Part shown: piece after piece, positions 11,592 to 11,694 of the stretch | How the letters are laid out: each line of letters opens with the position of its first letter | Numbering within the stretch: the first letter of the stretch is position 1 | NCBI GenBank assembly: GCA_003150515.1 | Contig: QALW01000025.1 | Span: 1-11,694 of the forward strand | DNA: 11,694 nucleotides | Direction: 5' to 3' | Origin: Selenomonadales bacterium | GTDB lineage: Bacteria > Bacillota > Clostridia > Christensenellales > QALW01 | Program-made: the position numbers and the translations under genes | The notes under the pieces: model-generated | Databases searched by the model: none | The model's input: only the letters and a program-made list of their open reading frames with translations | Told to the model about the DNA's origin: nothing

Positions 11592-11694
11592 GGGGGCGGC
11601 GCGGCGCTTTTTGCCGCAGGCAAAAAGCCCGCCATGGCGCGGGCTGCGCCCGCGCCATGGCGGCCCGGCCTCCGGCCGGGGCCGCGCCGCCCCC
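11592..11694. repeat. GC-rich cloverleaf element C (GGGGCGGC ends), reaches the window end
   Basis: Outer arms GGGGGCGGCGCGGC (11592-11605) and GCCGCGCCGCCCCC (11681-11694) are a perfect 14-bp inverted repeat. Three perfect internal hairpins fill the interior: 11606-11628 (10 bp, loop GCA), 11630-11662 (14 bp, loop CTGCG) and 11664-11680 (7 bp, loop TCC). Only 11629 and 11663 are unpaired. This is a complete four-way cloverleaf. It lies 30 bp after tenI. The element may extend past the window. No U-tract is seen; the T5 at 11608-11612 is inside hairpin one. Confidence 0.8.

Overview
The window looks like a chromosomal segment of an anaerobic Bacillota, most likely a Clostridia/Oscillospiraceae-type organism. 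The evidence is near-consensus sigma-A promoters, strong AGGAGG ribosome binding sites, tRNA genes with encoded CCA, U-tract terminators, a TPP riboswitch with a terminator-type expression platform, a preQ1-type leader in front of queT, and the oxygen-sensitive radical-SAM enzyme ThiH in place of glycine oxidase. The taxonomic placement is inference; no database search was possible.

Layout, left to right. (1) 1-68: two GC-rich hairpins. (2) 78-1368 (+): extended -10 promoter, preQ1-like leader, queT (queuosine-precursor ECF transporter component) and an unrecognised polytopic membrane protein. (3) 1409-1570 (-): small ribbon-helix-helix regulator beside an AT-rich spacer with dyads. (4) 1822-2161 (-): promoter, tRNA-Thr(CGT), tRNA-Pro(CGG), two terminators. 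(5) 2213-3279 (-): single-pass membrane protein of unknown function with its own promoter. (6) 3425-3684 (+): promoter, tRNA-Ser(CGA), terminator. All three tRNAs read NCG codons. (7) 3816-6153 (+): lipoprotein metallophosphoesterase, then a MocR/PdxR-like regulator that lacks the PLP-binding lysine and the C-terminal end of the family. (8) 6168-7872 (+): promoter, about 180-nt leader with a long inverted repeat, pdxS-pdxT (PLP synthase). (9) 7858-11561 (+): promoter overlapping the end of pdxT, TPP riboswitch and attenuator, then thiS-thiF-thiG-thiH-tenI, tightly packed or overlapping.

How they work together: PdxS/PdxT make pyridoxal phosphate; ThiS, ThiF, ThiG, ThiH and the TenI-like tautomerase form a complete thiazole-phosphate branch of thiamine synthesis, switched by TPP. 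The last gene carries TenI rather than ThiE signatures, so pyrimidine synthesis and coupling must come from elsewhere.

The most unusual signal is non-coding. Three intergenic, GC-rich elements (2213-2272, 3699-3783, 11592-11694) share GGGGCGGC...GCCGCCCC ends. Two of them can fold as a four-way cloverleaf with three internal hairpins of mostly different sequence. A second repeat type (3185-3243 and 6198-6363) lies in the transcribed leaders of two unrelated genes.
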